Positions 1 through 15,000 of a DNA stretch of 64,000 bases are shown here, piece by piece (within the stretch, counting starts at the first letter, position 1; each line of letters starts with the position of its first letter). Position numbers and translations under genes: made by a program. Below the pieces are notes generated by a model. It did no database searches and was not told the origin of the DNA. It worked only from the letters and a program-made list of their open reading frames with translations. This DNA comes from Ianthella basta (Eukaryota > Porifera > Demospongiae > Verongiida > Ianthellidae), in contig OZ025879.1 of NCBI GenBank assembly GCA_964019415.1, positions 2,601,794-2,665,793 of the forward strand, given 5' to 3'.

Positions 1-2
1 GA

Positions 3-3000
3 TATGCCTTCTGTTTTCTTCCTTTGAAAGACCCAACAGGACTTCCAGTCAGCATCCATGGCTACTTCAGGGTGGCTAGCAATCGACGAAGCATTGAATG
101 GCCCAATGCAAGCAACACAGGTGAATCTGCTCTCTGGAACAAGCACTTGATGGAAGCTCTTGTGGTGCCATCATATGCCATTCTTCTGGCCAGCAAACAA
201 TATCTGCTCTCATGCAGTGGCACTCCAGCTCTTCCACCAGCTGAAGGTGTTCCAGATCCATATTCGTGGTTGCCACTGCCACAGGAGGTGAAGCACAGTG
301 AGATCTGGAAGCACCTCTTGGAGGCAGACCCTTCAGTTCAGTCACTCCTCACTGCCTCACCTGTATGGTGGACTGCAGCTGATGGTGGAAAGTGGGTTGT
401 ACCCCATGAAGCCAACTTGGTACCTAATACTGTACCGGAGGAAGTAACCAAACTTCTGATTACTCTGAATTGTCCAGTAGTTTGTCTTCCGCCGGCTGTC
501 AAGGAGTGCTTCTGTTATGGCCACACAGATCACCCTTTCCAGTATGTTGATCAGCACTATGTTCGTCTTCAATTAGAGGAGAAGGCTACAGTGGCAGCAC
601 AGCTGTTGAAGGATACAAGTGTACTTTGGAAGGTTTTGGATTATGTAACTTCAGATCTGTCATCTGACTGGGAATACCCTTACCTTAAAGGTCTCCCAAT
701 TGTTCCCTTAGCACAGCTTGGCAGTGAGCCCGTGTGCTTGCAGAGAAGACGAGGAGTGACATCTGAAGATCTGGTTTACATAATCACAGATGACCTCACT
801 CGCAGTATTCTTCCAGGTTTAGACAGCAGACTCCTGTCCCACACACTGCCGAAGCACATCCTTGAGGTATTCAACAGCCTTGCAGGCTTGGACCAGTTCT
901 GTGTGACAAAGGCAACCCCTCACGATGTGTGCCCCAGCCTTATTGAGGAATCAATGAGGACATGGAATGCTCAGCCCGGTCAGCCTATTCTTTGGTTCCC
1001 GAGACTTGCTCATAGTCACCCCACGATGCCTGAAGAGAAATGGCTCACCAATCTTTGGGAGTGGCTCAGGTCAACACTGGGAGTATCAATTGAAGACATA
1101 GAGCACCTCCCGATTGTACCAATGACAACCATGTCAGGAGGTGCACAAGAGCAAGTTCAGCTGTGTCCATTGAATGCACTTGAGAAAAGCTTGAGGCAGC
1201 CAATGGTTGCAGTGTCCCAGCAAGTAGAAGACATGATTGAGGAATTAGGCTGCAAGTTGGTTCCACATTCTCACATCTTCATTGGACATGAAGACACACT
1301 GAATGTCTACCTTCCCGTGGTATCTCCACTGTCATTGCTTCGAGTGCTGAAAGACATCCGTAATGTATCTCAGCTGGTTAAGAGCCTCAGCGCTGGAAGT
1401 AAAGATGTTTTACGTCACTACCTTCTCGAGAACATTGCAGACATGGAATCACGTGATGTTGCATCTTTTCGCTCCCTTCCAGTCTTTGAGACTCTTACTT
1501 CTGAGTACATCAGCTTACAGAATCTGCACTCAGTCATCTTCCCTCCCTACAACCTGAAACTGCCCAAACACCTTCCTTTCCCAGCCAATACTCTCCACAT
1601 CCCTTCCAAAGATTATGAAGAGTACACCATTCTGTTGGGAGAACCTGAAACACTGGACTCCTTCATTGCATCCTATGTTGGCCCGTTTGCACTGAACAAC
1701 TGTACGAATGTGGAGAGGGATAAGATCTTCCTATGGATCCTTCAGCAGCTAAGGGTGTCGCAAGATAAATCACTGTGTGACTACTTGAGGAAAACAGCAT
1801 TTTTACCCTCAAGCAGTGATGACAGCCTCTATTGCCCCACAACACTCTATGACCCAGAAGATGAATTTCTGAAGCAAATGTTCTTAGATTCTGAAGCAGC
1901 TTTTCCATCATTAGGGTTTCAGTCTTGCCTAGCTGAACTGAAAGAATTAGGCCTGCGAACAAGACAAGAGCTTCAGCGAAATGACGAAGCTTTTCAGTCT
2001 TTCATAATGAGCAGAGCCAATGCTGTGATCTGGTTTGACTCTGCTAAAGCTAGTCAATGCTCAAAACACATCCTGAAGGCTCTGTGTGATGCTGACAGAA
2101 ATCTCAGCACTCTTGTGTTTGACCAAGTACAAGACGTTCCATTCCTTTTCTGCCAGTCCACTCCTCCCAAAGACTACCCTCCAGAACTTGCTTGGGCTGG
2201 TACTGCTGTGGAAGTCCCACTACCTCCTTCTGGTCTCTGTGCGTCTCAGGACCAGAAACACTTGGGTCACCTAGTGGGATCTGTGTCTCCAGTACTGTCC
2301 CAGAGGTATAAGGAGGTGTACAATAAGCAGGTATTTCAACACCTTTTTCTTGATGTGTCTGTGGATATGGTATGCCAGCACCTTGTGAATGTGGTCAAAT
2401 TGGATAGTCAAGCCCACTCTGCCAATGCTGCATCTGTGACAGAGATGATGGAGTCTGTTTACCCTTTCCTTAATCAACGGGCAGGACACCATGTCAGCCA
2501 ATTGCCACCGCGGTGCATTTGGCACGGGTCTCAAAAGGCATTCCTCCCTCTGGAGAAAGTTGCATGGACTGGTATCCCAGGTTCTTCCCTTGTGCCATAC
2601 AGGTACACCATACAGGAGATTCCAGGAGCATATCGGTACCATCAGATGTGGAACGAGTTCAAAGTCCAAGAAACATTTGAAGCACATGTTGTCCAGCAGG
2701 TGCTGACTGAGCTTAAAGACCATTTGCTGGCTCGTAAGGGAACACTCTCAGACACAGAGGTATCAATGGTGATTCAGATTTTGAAGTTCCTCCAGAACAA
2801 AGGAACCGCAGGCCAGGTACTGATGCCAACTGTAAAAGGTACTCTTCTCTTGGCAGAGGAATGTACCTATGATGACCGAGAGCTCTCTAGCAAAAGACAG
2901 AAGCAGTTAGACAGCAAGGGCATTGTGTTCACACACAGTGATGTATCCAAGGATCTGGCCCAGCACTTCAGGGTCCCTCCTGTGACCAGCAAAATTGCAA

Positions 3001-6000
3001 AACCCACTGGTCTGAAGATAAAGTGTGAGAAGGCTGGTCAAAGCATTGAGCTAACTCGTCGGATTGGCAACATCATCAAGGACTATGAAGACAGTATAGA
3101 TGTTTTCAAGGAACTTGTTCAGAATGCTGATGATGCAGGTGCCACAGAAGTCAAATTTCTGATTGACTGGAGACAACACAACTTGGACCTGCTCTTCACA
3201 AAAGAGATGCGTCACTGGCAAGGCCCAGCACTGTATGGGTACAACAACAGTGTATTTTCATCAGCTGACTTTGAGAACATTCGTCAAGTTGAAGCAGGTA
3301 CAAAACTGACTGATCCAACCAAGATTGGACGATTTGGTTTAGGATTTTGCTCCGTGTATCAGCTAACAGATGTACCTAGTTTCATCAGTGCTAGCAAGCT
3401 TGTTGTCTTTGACCCTCACATGCATTTCCTCGGTACTAGTTTGACTGGTGGCTCCCCTGGAATTAGTATTGACTTTGTGGAAGAGCAGAGTGATATAGGG
3501 ACTTTCTATGCAGACCAGATGTCACCCTACCAAGATGTGTTTGGTTGCAATGTACTGGATACACCAGGAAAAGGCAAACATGTCAAACCAGTGAAAGGGG
3601 GATTCCAAGGAACACTGTTCAGATTTCCTTTTCGTAGTATGAGGACCCCACGGTCTGACATCTGCAGCAAAACATTTGACAGAGAAGAAATCAAACAGTG
3701 GAAGGAAGACTTTATAAGATCTGCACAGAATCTGTTGGTCTTCCTTCGTCATGTGAAGATGGTGGGACTATATGAGCTGGAGAGTGGTGGCAATCCCACA
3801 AAGGACATGAAAGAAGTGTGTGTCATCTCGTGCAAGCATGAAACAGAGTTGTTTACACCTCATGATTTGGTGGAAGAATATGAAAGGGATCCTAAAGGCA
3901 CTGGTGGAAGTCATTCTCTTGCATTGAAGAGTGTATCAGTAGATAAACTGAGTATGGCAAAGAAGGGCAAGCAAAAAACAGAAAGGCATAAACAAAAGTG
4001 GCTGGTGGCATCCGCTGTAGGGTGTGAAGAAAGCTTCAGATATGCAAGGTCTCCCTATGGCATTGATCACGGTCTTGTACCCCTGGCAGAGGTGGCTGTA
4101 AGAATGGATGGATCAAAAGCTCTAACTCCAGTGGAATGCGAGGGACAGCTGTTCTGCTTTCTCCCACTGCCAATTGCATCCGATGTGAAGTTTCTGGTTA
4201 ATGGTTTCTTTGATATTTCTACCAACAGGCGTAGTCTGAAAGATCTCCAGGACCGTAGCAAGAAGAACGTTTGGAATCGTCATCTTATCACTGACTGCCT
4301 GTCCAGGGCTGTCCTGTGGATGTTTAGAGGCCTTCAGCAATGTTGTCCAGGTGATTCACTATCACCAGCCTTCCTGGAGTCTTACTACAATCTATTGCCC
4401 TCTCATGATGCAACTGATGATGTTAGTAAAGAGCTAAAACCAGCTTTACTGAAAAGAATGCAGAATGACAACATCCATTTCTTCCATGTCACTACCAAGG
4501 ATGGGCAGTGTTGGAAGGCCCATCATGAAGCCCATGTTCTTAACCGAGATTTCCAGATGAAGCACTTTTCAGTAACACTACCTGACATGTTGCAAGTTAT
4601 GTTAGAAGTTGTGGAACTCAGTGTTGCCTCTAATGTGCCAGAGAATGTGCAAGATGTGTTGAGAGATTTGCTGGAGATAGTGTCACCCAGACAGTACTAC
4701 GAAGAGTTCTTCATTCCTAGATTGCCTGCTATCGAGAGCTGCTGTCGTGAAAAGCAGATCATATTTGTATTGAAGAATATGGCACTATTAAGTAAAGGGG
4801 ACAGATGGCTTGAGGAGCTGCTGAGAACATCACAGTGCATTCCAACTGCACCAAATGGCACCTTAGTACTTCCCACACGACTGATTAACCCAAGTGGGCC
4901 TTTATGCATGCTGTTTGATGAATGTGAGGAACGCTTTCCAATCTCTCAGCTTCGCAGAGATGAGATAATGAGTGCATTGAAAGTACTTGGAATGTGCCAT
5001 GATATCTTGAATGTTGAGGATGTTGTGGACAGGGCACAAAATGTAGTAAATCTGTCTGTCCTGGAAATGAAGAAAGCACAGAAAAGGAGTCAGAAACTGC
5101 TACTCTACATCTCTGAACACCATGTTGATGTGCCCTCCCTAAGCACAATCCCCTTTATTCCAGTGATGCAGAGACCAGAAGGTGTCAATGTGCCTTGGTT
5201 GGCTAGTGACACTTGTTTGCAGTTTTCTAGTGCTTCTGAAATGTTCAACACAGGATTCAAACTTGTGTTTACTAATGATCTGATTCTTGATCCCAGCCTG
5301 CAACATGTAATTTTCCCCAGCAAAGTGCTTCAATTTCATTTGAAGCCAACGTTAGAGCAAGTCGTTCAACACTTGAAGAACCTCAGTAAGTGGACAAGTG
5401 TCAGTGCGCTGAGTAAAGCAGATGAGACATTCTTGACTGACACTACACGAAAAGTGTACATGTACTTGGAGAAAGAGCTGAAGTTGGCAGATGACAACTC
5501 ACTTGAAAGAAAACTTTTCCAGGGTCTTGAAGTGGACAAGAATGCAGTGGTCTGGAATGAAAACACTGCAGTATTCTTGAAAACCAGTTTACTAGCTCTC
5601 CAGTCTTTAGAGAATGTGTCCCTGGCTCCATATCGTCTGTCTGCTAATGAGGTCCCAGCACTGATGAGAACACCAAGACTCTGGAAAGCACTGGGTATCC
5701 ATGACATGCACACCCATGATGACTGTATAGCTGTTCTGCATGAAATGCCAACACCACTGACCAAGAAAGATGTCAGCATTGCAACAAATATTCTTCGTTA
5801 CCTTTCAGGAGAAACAGAAGTGAGAAAACGTGTATTAATCCCCACAACCAAACAGACACTACTCCCACCATCCGAGTGTTACTACAATGATTTGCCTTGG
5901 AAACAGCAAGCACAAGGAAAGCACCTCCTGGACAAGTATGACTTTGTTGACCAAGGTGTAGCACAAAATGTGGCTCAGAAGTTTGGAGTGCAACCCATTT

Positions 6001-9000
6001 CCACTAAGATTGCCAATCCGACAAGGTTGAAGATCAAGTATGAGCAAAAGGGGCAGCAGCTTCCAGTGACTCGCCGCATCAACCGTCTTCTTGATGAGTA
6101 TAGCGAAATTGATGATGTCTTTAAAGAGCTCATTCAGAATGCTGATGATGCAGAAGCAGAAGTAATCAAGTTCCTCATTGACTGGAGGCAGCACAAGACA
6201 GATTATCTCCTTAAGCCAGAGATGGCTCCCTGGCAAGGTCCTGCACTTTATGTGTACAATAACAAGACATTCTCTGACCAGGACTTTGACAACATTTGTG
6301 AACTGGAAGGAGCCACAAAGAGGAGGAATCCTACCAAAATTGGCCGCTTTGGTGTGGGTTTCTGTGCAGTGTACCATCTGACTGATGTCCCCAGCTTTGT
6401 GAGTAGGTCACGGCTAGTGATGTTGGACCCACAGACAAAGTTTCTCACTGATGCTACATCAGCCAATTCTCCTGGTATTCGTTTTGACTTTGTGGAAGAA
6501 CAGGAGGAACTAACAAGTTTCTATGTTGACCAGATGGCTCCCTATGAGGGTATATTTGGTTGCAAAGTTCTTGATGTACAGGAAGGATTTGATGGCACAC
6601 TGTTTAGATTTCCTTTTCGCACTAAACCCAGTGAAATATCTAAAAGAGTGTTCCAGAGAGTTCAGATCGGTGAAATGAAAAAGGTGTTGATGAGTCAAGC
6701 AGATAGGTTGCTAGTGTTCTTGCAACACTTGAGAAAAGTGGAGATGTATGAACTGCGTGAAGGACAGGACCACACTAACCCGTCTTTGCTAGTCTCTCTG
6801 GAGAGGGATAGTTCAAGATCTGTCAATTTACTGGAGCAATTCAAGAGTGCTGTGGAGCATGGTAGCAGAATGACACATTACAACACCACACAACAGTTCA
6901 CTTTGACAAGGACAGAGGTGGTGCCTGGAGCATCTCCAAAGTCAAAGAAGAAGAAGGGCAGACCTGTTGCCTCACTTCAGTCCAGTAGCACAAGATGGCT
7001 GGTGGCATCAGCAATGGGAGAAGCTGGCTCAAGTTCATGGGAACATGCCTGTTCTGCAGAGGGTAGAGAGAGAGGGGATGTCCCACTGGCTGAGGTTGCA
7101 GTGCCAGTTGTAGCTGAAGATTGTGTTCTTCCTCCAAAGCTACTTCAAGCAGGCCAAGTATTCTGTTTCCTTCCTTTGCCCATCACCATAAGTGACCAAA
7201 AATGCTTGATCAATGGTTACTTTGAGATTTCCAAAAATCGCCGTGACCTGGACAAATTGCAAGATGAGAACATGCAGGATGCATGGAACCGTTTGCTCAT
7301 CAGAAATGTCTTGGTGAAAGCTTACATTGCTCTGTTGAAGCACCTTACTGAAATGCTTCCTAGTGACAAGTACCAACGTACCCAGTTCCTTGAATGGTAT
7401 TACAAGCTCTGGCCTCTTGACACTGCTAGCCACCCTCTTAGCAAGGAACTACAGGTAGCCTTCAAGAAAGCTCTTTGTGAATCAGGCATACCTTTAGTGT
7501 GGAGCTTGGCTGATGGAGGGAAATGGCTACCAGTCTGCAAAGTGACTTGTCTGGATGACTCCTTCCACACGTCACTGTTTGATACTGTTCGTAAGGATAT
7601 ATTGGACATCCTGGTACAGCATGGATACAATATGGCTGAGCTACCATACACTATCAGAGCATCCCTCTGTTCAGGGCCTGACTCATGCCTTGCAAGTGTC
7701 TCCTTCAAACATTACTGTGAAGAGGTTTTGCTGAAGAACCTGTCACATTTGCCACATGATAAGAGAGACACCCAGCTACTGTTCATTTTGAAGCACTTGG
7801 GAGCCCTAAATGTTGCTGGAGAAGAGGATTGGCTGAAGAAATTGCTTAAAAGGACTGCATGCATTCCTTGTGAACCTAACGGTACTCTTCTTTGTCCTAC
7901 AAAACTTGTGTTTCCAGAAGGACTGCTGTATGAGCTGTATGATGTGGATGAAGAACGATTTCCATCCAAAGCATTCTCTGAAGTGAAGCACTCTCTTGTA
8001 GAACTGGGAATGGTTGTTCATAAGCTGGAAGAAGAAGATGTAGTCAATCGTGCCAAACTGATACATACACTGTCAGTAGATAAGGCAAGGCAGCGATGTG
8101 AGAGCTTCATTCAATATCTTACAACTGTTCACTTTGTCAGTGAGTTGAAGTATTATTCTTGGTACATGGAGAACCCACTGATTGAAGCACTTTCAGACAT
8201 TGCCTTCCTGCCAGTTCAACAGAGACCCAGTGGATCAACCATTCCTTGGTATGGTGACTGCACACTGTTTGCAAGTCCAAGGGAGGTATATGCTCAAGGT
8301 GAAAGTGACCTGATCTTCAGTTGCAAGTTGACAGCTGACCTAACAAGTGGCCATGATGTGGAGAAGCTATTCTCTCTCAATGCACCTAAGTCTGATGAAG
8401 TGCTGAGTCATCTCACACAAATTGTGAATTGGGCTGAAGCTGATGAAACAGAGATGACATCACAAGACCATATCCTCCTTGATCGGTGCATGCCTGCTGT
8501 TTATGAGTGGCTTGGTAACAGTCTGGGATGTACAAAACAGACAGATGTTCCCAGAGCAGGTGCTAGGTCACAAGGGTCATACCTAACAGGAATGCGAAGC
8601 ACCAATGTGTATGCAGCAGACAGTGCCACAAAAGTGGACACTGCAAGTAAAGAATTGTTCTGGAAAGAGGAAGTAGTGCAAGATTTGAAGAACAGGCCAT
8701 TTATTTGGCAAGAAAGTAATGCATGTAAGAGGTTCCACACTCCTGCTCAGACTGTGAGCGACAGGCATCTCAAACTAAGCTACTATCCTTACTTGGTCAA
8801 GTTGAGCCCAGAGAATGAACACTATCAACAATTTTTCAAAGTCTTTGGTGTAGAAACTACACTTACCAGACTGAAGATTGCAGATGTGTTGAAGACCATT
8901 TCACAATATGAGACTAAGATCAGTTCAACTTCAGAGTTGATGGAGCTCATTGTTCATATAGCTCAGCGACACTTTCACTACCAACATGATAGCAATCTGG

Positions 9001-12000
9001 CTTTCTACCTACCAGATGCAAATGGAGTGATGATGGATGCAAGGACGATGGCATATCCTGAAAGCATTGCAGAATCGGGATTTTTCCCAGAAGAGCTGGC
9101 TCATGGTTGGACCCATTTTGTTACTGATCGCATATCAAAAGCAGATGCCAAAAGGTTGGGTGTGCAGGACATTCTTGCCAACATCATGCAGCAGTTTGAA
9201 GACAATGAATATTTCAGGGAAGAAGACTTTGGCCAAAAGGAGGAGATATGTACTCGCCTGAACAACATTCTCAAACAGTACCCTGCTGATGTATCTATCT
9301 TCAAGGAGTTCATTCAGAATGCTGAGGATGCCATGGCAACAGAAATAGCATTTGTGATTGATCATAGATGCAGCTATGGAGATAAGTCACTGTTTGCTAA
9401 TCAACGAAGTTGGAAGTCTTTGCAAACAATGCCCGCACTTCTTGTCTTCAATAATCGCAAGTTTCAAGAAGCTGACATTCAAAACATCAAGAAGCTGGGA
9501 ACTGGTGGGAAGGCAGATGCCTCTGACAAGATTGGTCGCTTTGGTATAGGTTTCAATGTTGCTTATCATGTCACAGACTGTCCCACTTTGGTATCCTTTG
9601 GAGAAGGTGGGTTAGCCGAGAACTTCTGTGTCTTTGATCCTCAATTCAAGTATGTTCCCAGTCGCTTTGATAGAAAACTACCTGGAGCAAGATACAGGAT
9701 GAAGAATATGGAAGGTAAGAACTCAAGTGAGCACTTTCCTGACCAGTTTGCTCCCTTCCTGAGGGATGTGATGCCAGAGATGGCTGAATCTGCTCCAGGA
9801 AGCTTTGCAGACCTTGAGGCCAAGTGGCCACATGGCTACAGTGTCTTCCGTCTACCTCTAACCAGAGCTGCTAAACATTACATGGAAGTGAAGTCAGGTT
9901 TTGCTAAAGATGCTAAATCGCAAGAGTTGCTGGGTTATCACATGACTCTTCCTCACCTTAACAGACTTGCTAAAGAATTGACTGAACAGGCTCCAGGTAT
10001 GCTGCTTTTCCTCAACCATTTAAAGAGGATATCAGTTTTTGAAGTGTCTGGTGAAGGGAACGTTGTGAGTCCATGGACAGTTGAGGTGATACACAGTTCA
10101 GGCAACCAGACAGAGTGCAGCCAATTTGCCAATGAAGTGAACAGGGTGTGTGCAAATTTGCAGTGTGATCTTGGCTCCCAGGAGACTTGTCCAGCGTGTT
10201 TTCATACAACATACCTCATACAATTGAAGTCCACAGGGAGAACTCCAGAAAGATCTGTTTATCCAAAGGATCCCTGTACAGGCAGACAAGCAGACAAGAA
10301 ACTGGATATTGGAAGTTTCAAGATCTTGCCTTCGAGCATGCAAACAGCTGCTTCAATGTCAGTGAGCCATACTGCAGTATCCACCATTAGCAGACAGGAA
10401 AGTAGAAGTCCCTTGAATCTGGTTGGAGAACACAAGAAGGAGCAAAGGGATTACAGTTCAAAGGAAGAGTCAGTAATGCAGGAGTCAAATTCAACATCAA
10501 GTTGGGTCATTAGCAAACGTTTTGGTCTGTCTGACATCCCTGAAGAACTGCTGGACTTTGGAGCTAAAGAGCGTCTCTTTCCTCTGGCTGGAGTGGCAAT
10601 TCAAGTGCCAAATAGTGCTGAGACTTATGGTGCTTCTACCTATTTCACTGGCAACCTGTACAGTCATTTACCTCTACCTCTGAGTACAGGTATCCCTGCT
10701 CACATTAATGGCCATTTCTGGGTGGACCCCTCTCGCAAGCACTTAGAAGGTTCTCCTGGTATGGAAAGGAAAGGTATCAGTCAGTGGAATGAAGCAATAA
10801 TGCAAAAGGTGGTAACTAGGGCCTATGTGGATGCTGTAACACACTGCAAGGTTCATGTCAAGAACAGTGAAGGTTTCAGTGACTGGTTCAACAGGCTTCT
10901 CCTTGCACAACCTACACCATCTTCTGTACTAGATGATTTCCATTTCAGCAAATGCGTATATGAACTAATGATTGAAGAAGAATGTGAAATCCTTATTGCT
11001 GATGCACCAGCCATAGAAGAAAATACAACAGAGGTGAAATGGTTAGCCCTCACAGCAAATGCAGGTAATCCCAGGAAAGGTTGGTTCTTCACTGGAGACC
11101 CTGAAGTGAGAAAGGTGCTCCTCTCTATAGGTGTTAAGTTAGTTTCTACACCTCTGAGAGTGAACATACGGGTGTCATTCTTGCTTTCGAAGTCCGTGCA
11201 AGGCTACTCCGGAGAGTTTACTGTAGATTTGGCCAGGGAGTACTTAAGGAAAATTGCCACTTGCTACAAGGATCACGAGGATGCAATAGTCTCGGCTCTG
11301 GTACCTCTGCTGACCTATGTTCTTAGTGGAATTGACTCTCCAGAGCAGTGTAGTGCTGTCAATGGCCTACCCCTGATGCTCACTAAGAACAATAAGTTGA
11401 GACTGATTGACACCAGAGCTCCATTATTTTCTTCAAAATTCATTGACCTTCTTCCAGAGCACTGCATGCAAAGGTTTGTGTCACATCAACTTAGCGAGTC
11501 AAAGCTAATGGGCAAACTGATGAAGCTTAAGTTGGTGACACCGCTCAGTCCGCAGTATCTTGCAGAGAATATTAACCTACCCAATCAGCGATTGGCCAAC
11601 TTAAATGAGTGCAATATGAAGCTTCTGCGCAGACTGTGGCACTATATTGCTCTTTCTATTTCATCCACTCCTAATATTCTGGCCTACTTTGATCGTGTCT
11701 CCATTATTCCCACAAGCCGATCTACAGTGGTCTCAGTGAGTAACTGTAAGACAGTGCTGAGAGAACATGGTTCAGTGACATTACTGAGGAAGCTTCAACT
11801 CCCAGTACTGGACTTCTCACAGGTATGTAACCAAGCCAATGTCACTGCTTGTGTGAAAGAAAGGCTGGCAGTTGAAAGCAGAGTAGATGAGGTGCTGAAG
11901 GTTGTTGAAAACCATCTAGCTGAAGAACCTACCTTGGCTACTCTTTATGATGTGAATCAAATTGAAGTTGATGAGTTTGTTGGATTTTTGCTCAAGTGTC

Positions 12001-15000
12001 AACGTCTGTATCAATATGTGAATACATTGAAGAAACTGAACATTTTCAACCTGTTAAATGAGTGCTGGGAGTCTCTGGAAGGACACAGTACTAATGCAGT
12101 GTATGCTTTGCCTGGAAAAGAAACACCAAATGACGGCCTGAAAACTATATCCAGCAAGTCCAAACTGCGGATCATCAAGATCAATCACCTACATCAACAG
12201 TTTTATGAGGCAGTGGGTGTACAGGTGCTTGATAGACCTGCTTTCTATGCCAAAGTCATCATTCCCCATTTTGCACTCTTACCTGTAGGAGCTCAAATCA
12301 TCCATCTTCAGCACATGATTCAACAAAATGACTTGATTGCTCTTCTGAAGCAACAACTGTGTGGTGTTCGTTTCATCACAGATAATAGAAGGGCAGGTCC
12401 ACAACTAGCTTCAGAGTACTTTGACCCTACTGTAGAGCTGTTAAAGGAATTTCTAACATCTGAGAAGTTTCCACCTGAAGTTTGGTGCGAGGAAGACAAT
12501 CTGCAGCTGTTAAGACGATTAGGCTTAAGGTCATCTGTCTCTGATGACATGTGGAGGCAGTTTGCATGGAGTGTTAAAGACTGTGGAAAGATGGCTGAAG
12601 AAAAGGCTCAGTTGTTGTTACAATCTCTCCACAGTCGTATTCAGGATGCTGTTCCCTTTGCCCCTTTAGCACGAACAACACAAAGGCAGCCACTGTGTGT
12701 CCCACAGCAGCTGCTGCATTTCTTGCGCAGTATTGCTGACATTGAATTTATTCCCTATAAGATTCCTTCTGACATGGAACTATTGTTTCGTCAGTTGAAA
12801 CTTACTGTTCCATTACCAGCTAAAAGGTTCATTTGTTGCAAAAATTCGGTGTTCTGTGAAACAGCAGATGAAGCAAAATTGGTGTGTCTCAGCAAACACC
12901 CACATGTTGAGCAATGTGCATTGTTGGGTTTCATGTTCCGCTACAACCCCAATGGACAGGCCATTACAAGGGAAGTTGTGCACGCCCTGGGACTGCAGCT
13001 ACCTTCTGTGACCTTAGTGTGTCATAACCTAAAGCAACTAGTTGTCAGTTCTGAGCTATGCTCTGTGTCTTCTAACGTCCAGAGTCAAAGTGCCATTCGA
13101 AGACTTCAGGATCTCTTCACTGGTCATTATGTATATCTTGCAAAGTATCATGATGAACAGCCACTGGGAGAGATAACTCAACTCCTCAAAGGTGAGCAGT
13201 GCTTATTCATCCCATCAGACAAGTCGTTTACTATGGAGAAGGGAGCAAACCTTGTGTTGGCCAGGTCACTCCGCACTAGACCATATGCCAGGTATTTGCA
13301 TTGCATTCCTGAATACCTTGCAGCACCTCAGTATTCAGACTTTCTGAGAGCAGTTGGAGTTCAACAGACTTTGTCAGCTGGCCACTATGTACACACTCTG
13401 GAGAGGCTTGCTACAATGAACAGAGACCCAAACTTACTGCGAGCAATATCAGCCCTGTACCATGACCTAGTAGCTTTGCTAGAGGGTGAAGTGGGCACAG
13501 ATGAGGCTGTGGATGCTTGTGCCTTTATTCAAAGGTATGGAAGACCAATTCTATTGCCAGCACAGAATGGAGAATTGCTCCCTGCTAACCAACTAGTTTT
13601 GAATGATGCAGAGTGGTTAAAGGAGAGGTTGGAGCAGGGCTCTGGCTACCGTTTCATAATGCCTCCACCACGTAAGATTAGTGGACAGGTGTCTCTACCT
13701 CCCTGTCTTGGAGTACAACCACTGAGCAAGCTAATCTTTGAAGAACTGGACAAGGATGCAGTTATGGATAGGGACAACCGTTGTGAGGCAGAGCTCAAGG
13801 CTGAAGCAGCTCTGGAGGGAGAATTAGTTGAAGGATGCCCTTATTCAGGGGAGTTTGTGTACCTTATTCAATCAGAAGAGTTTGCACATGGTCTTCGAAG
13901 AATGATCAGTCACCAACTGGGAGGGAAACCTCTTTCAAGGGAGCACGAGCAAGCTATTGAGGCTGTGCAGAACCTTGATGTCAAGTGTGTCTATGCCATC
14001 AGAACTCATTTGAGGCATCGAAAAACTGGTTATGTACCTGGCAGTGATAACGATGATGTTCCTTGCTTTCTTGATGACATGAAATGCCTCTATGTGAGGT
14101 TTCATCCCAAAGATAAATGTATTAGCAGCAGGCGACTTTTGAACATGGTAGTAAAGTGTATCAATAGAATCCTTGGTGGAAGTGTTGATGCCATGCACTT
14201 GCGTGAAGTCCTGGAATCCTGTAATCCTGCTGCTGTGGAGCGGGTCTTGGACCAGAACCAGGTAATGGCCTACAAGATACAAGAGGAGGCTGATGGACAG
14301 ATGACACAGTATGAAGAAGGTCAGGGCACAGAGGTAGAAGATGACCTTGAGTTAATGCTGACCTGCAACTTCAGAGAGGGAGACCTTGTTAAGTACTGCA
14401 GTGAAGATAGTCGAATGGTGATTGCAACAGTCCTCAAAGTGACAGAGGAGAGCTCAGACAATGAAGATTTCCCCTTCCCTCCAACTCTTCATCTGAAGCT
14501 ATCACCTGGACGTCATGGGGAGTCAGAACACAAGGCCATGAGCTCCTTACTTGTCTGCAAGTTTCTATCACCAGAGCAGATTGCATACCTTGAATCTCTC
14601 AGTGGAGCACTGCAACTGCAACAGAACAGGCCTGGGATCTCACAGGAGAAGGATGTCCTTCTAGAACTGCCATGTAGCAGTCAAGAAGACCTGCAAAGCT
14701 ACTTCAGTGGCATCAGTGATGCTCTGGAGCACTTTGAGAGTCCACAGGTGTTCTTTGCAATTGAAAGACTGCTATTTCAACTGCACTTTTATTGTGTTCA
14801 TGGAAACAGGCAACCAGAAGCATTCAGGGAGTTAGTGGAAGTTCTGAAAGCAGTCTTCTTTGCTCACTGTACTGAAGCTTTTAGTCAGTCTCTTGAAAGG
14901 AAGATCAGCAGCTTACTTCAACCTCCAGTTCAGCCAACCCCAAATGTACAGCCTGATGAGGCAGTTTACCAAAGACAAGAGTCATACCGGGATCTCAGTT

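Noticed and set aside
2271-2723. Antisense ORFs of 100-150 codons across both sacsin genes
   Set aside because: They lie opposite strongly conserved coding sequence, lack family similarity and recur at the same relative places in both copies, as expected of shadows.
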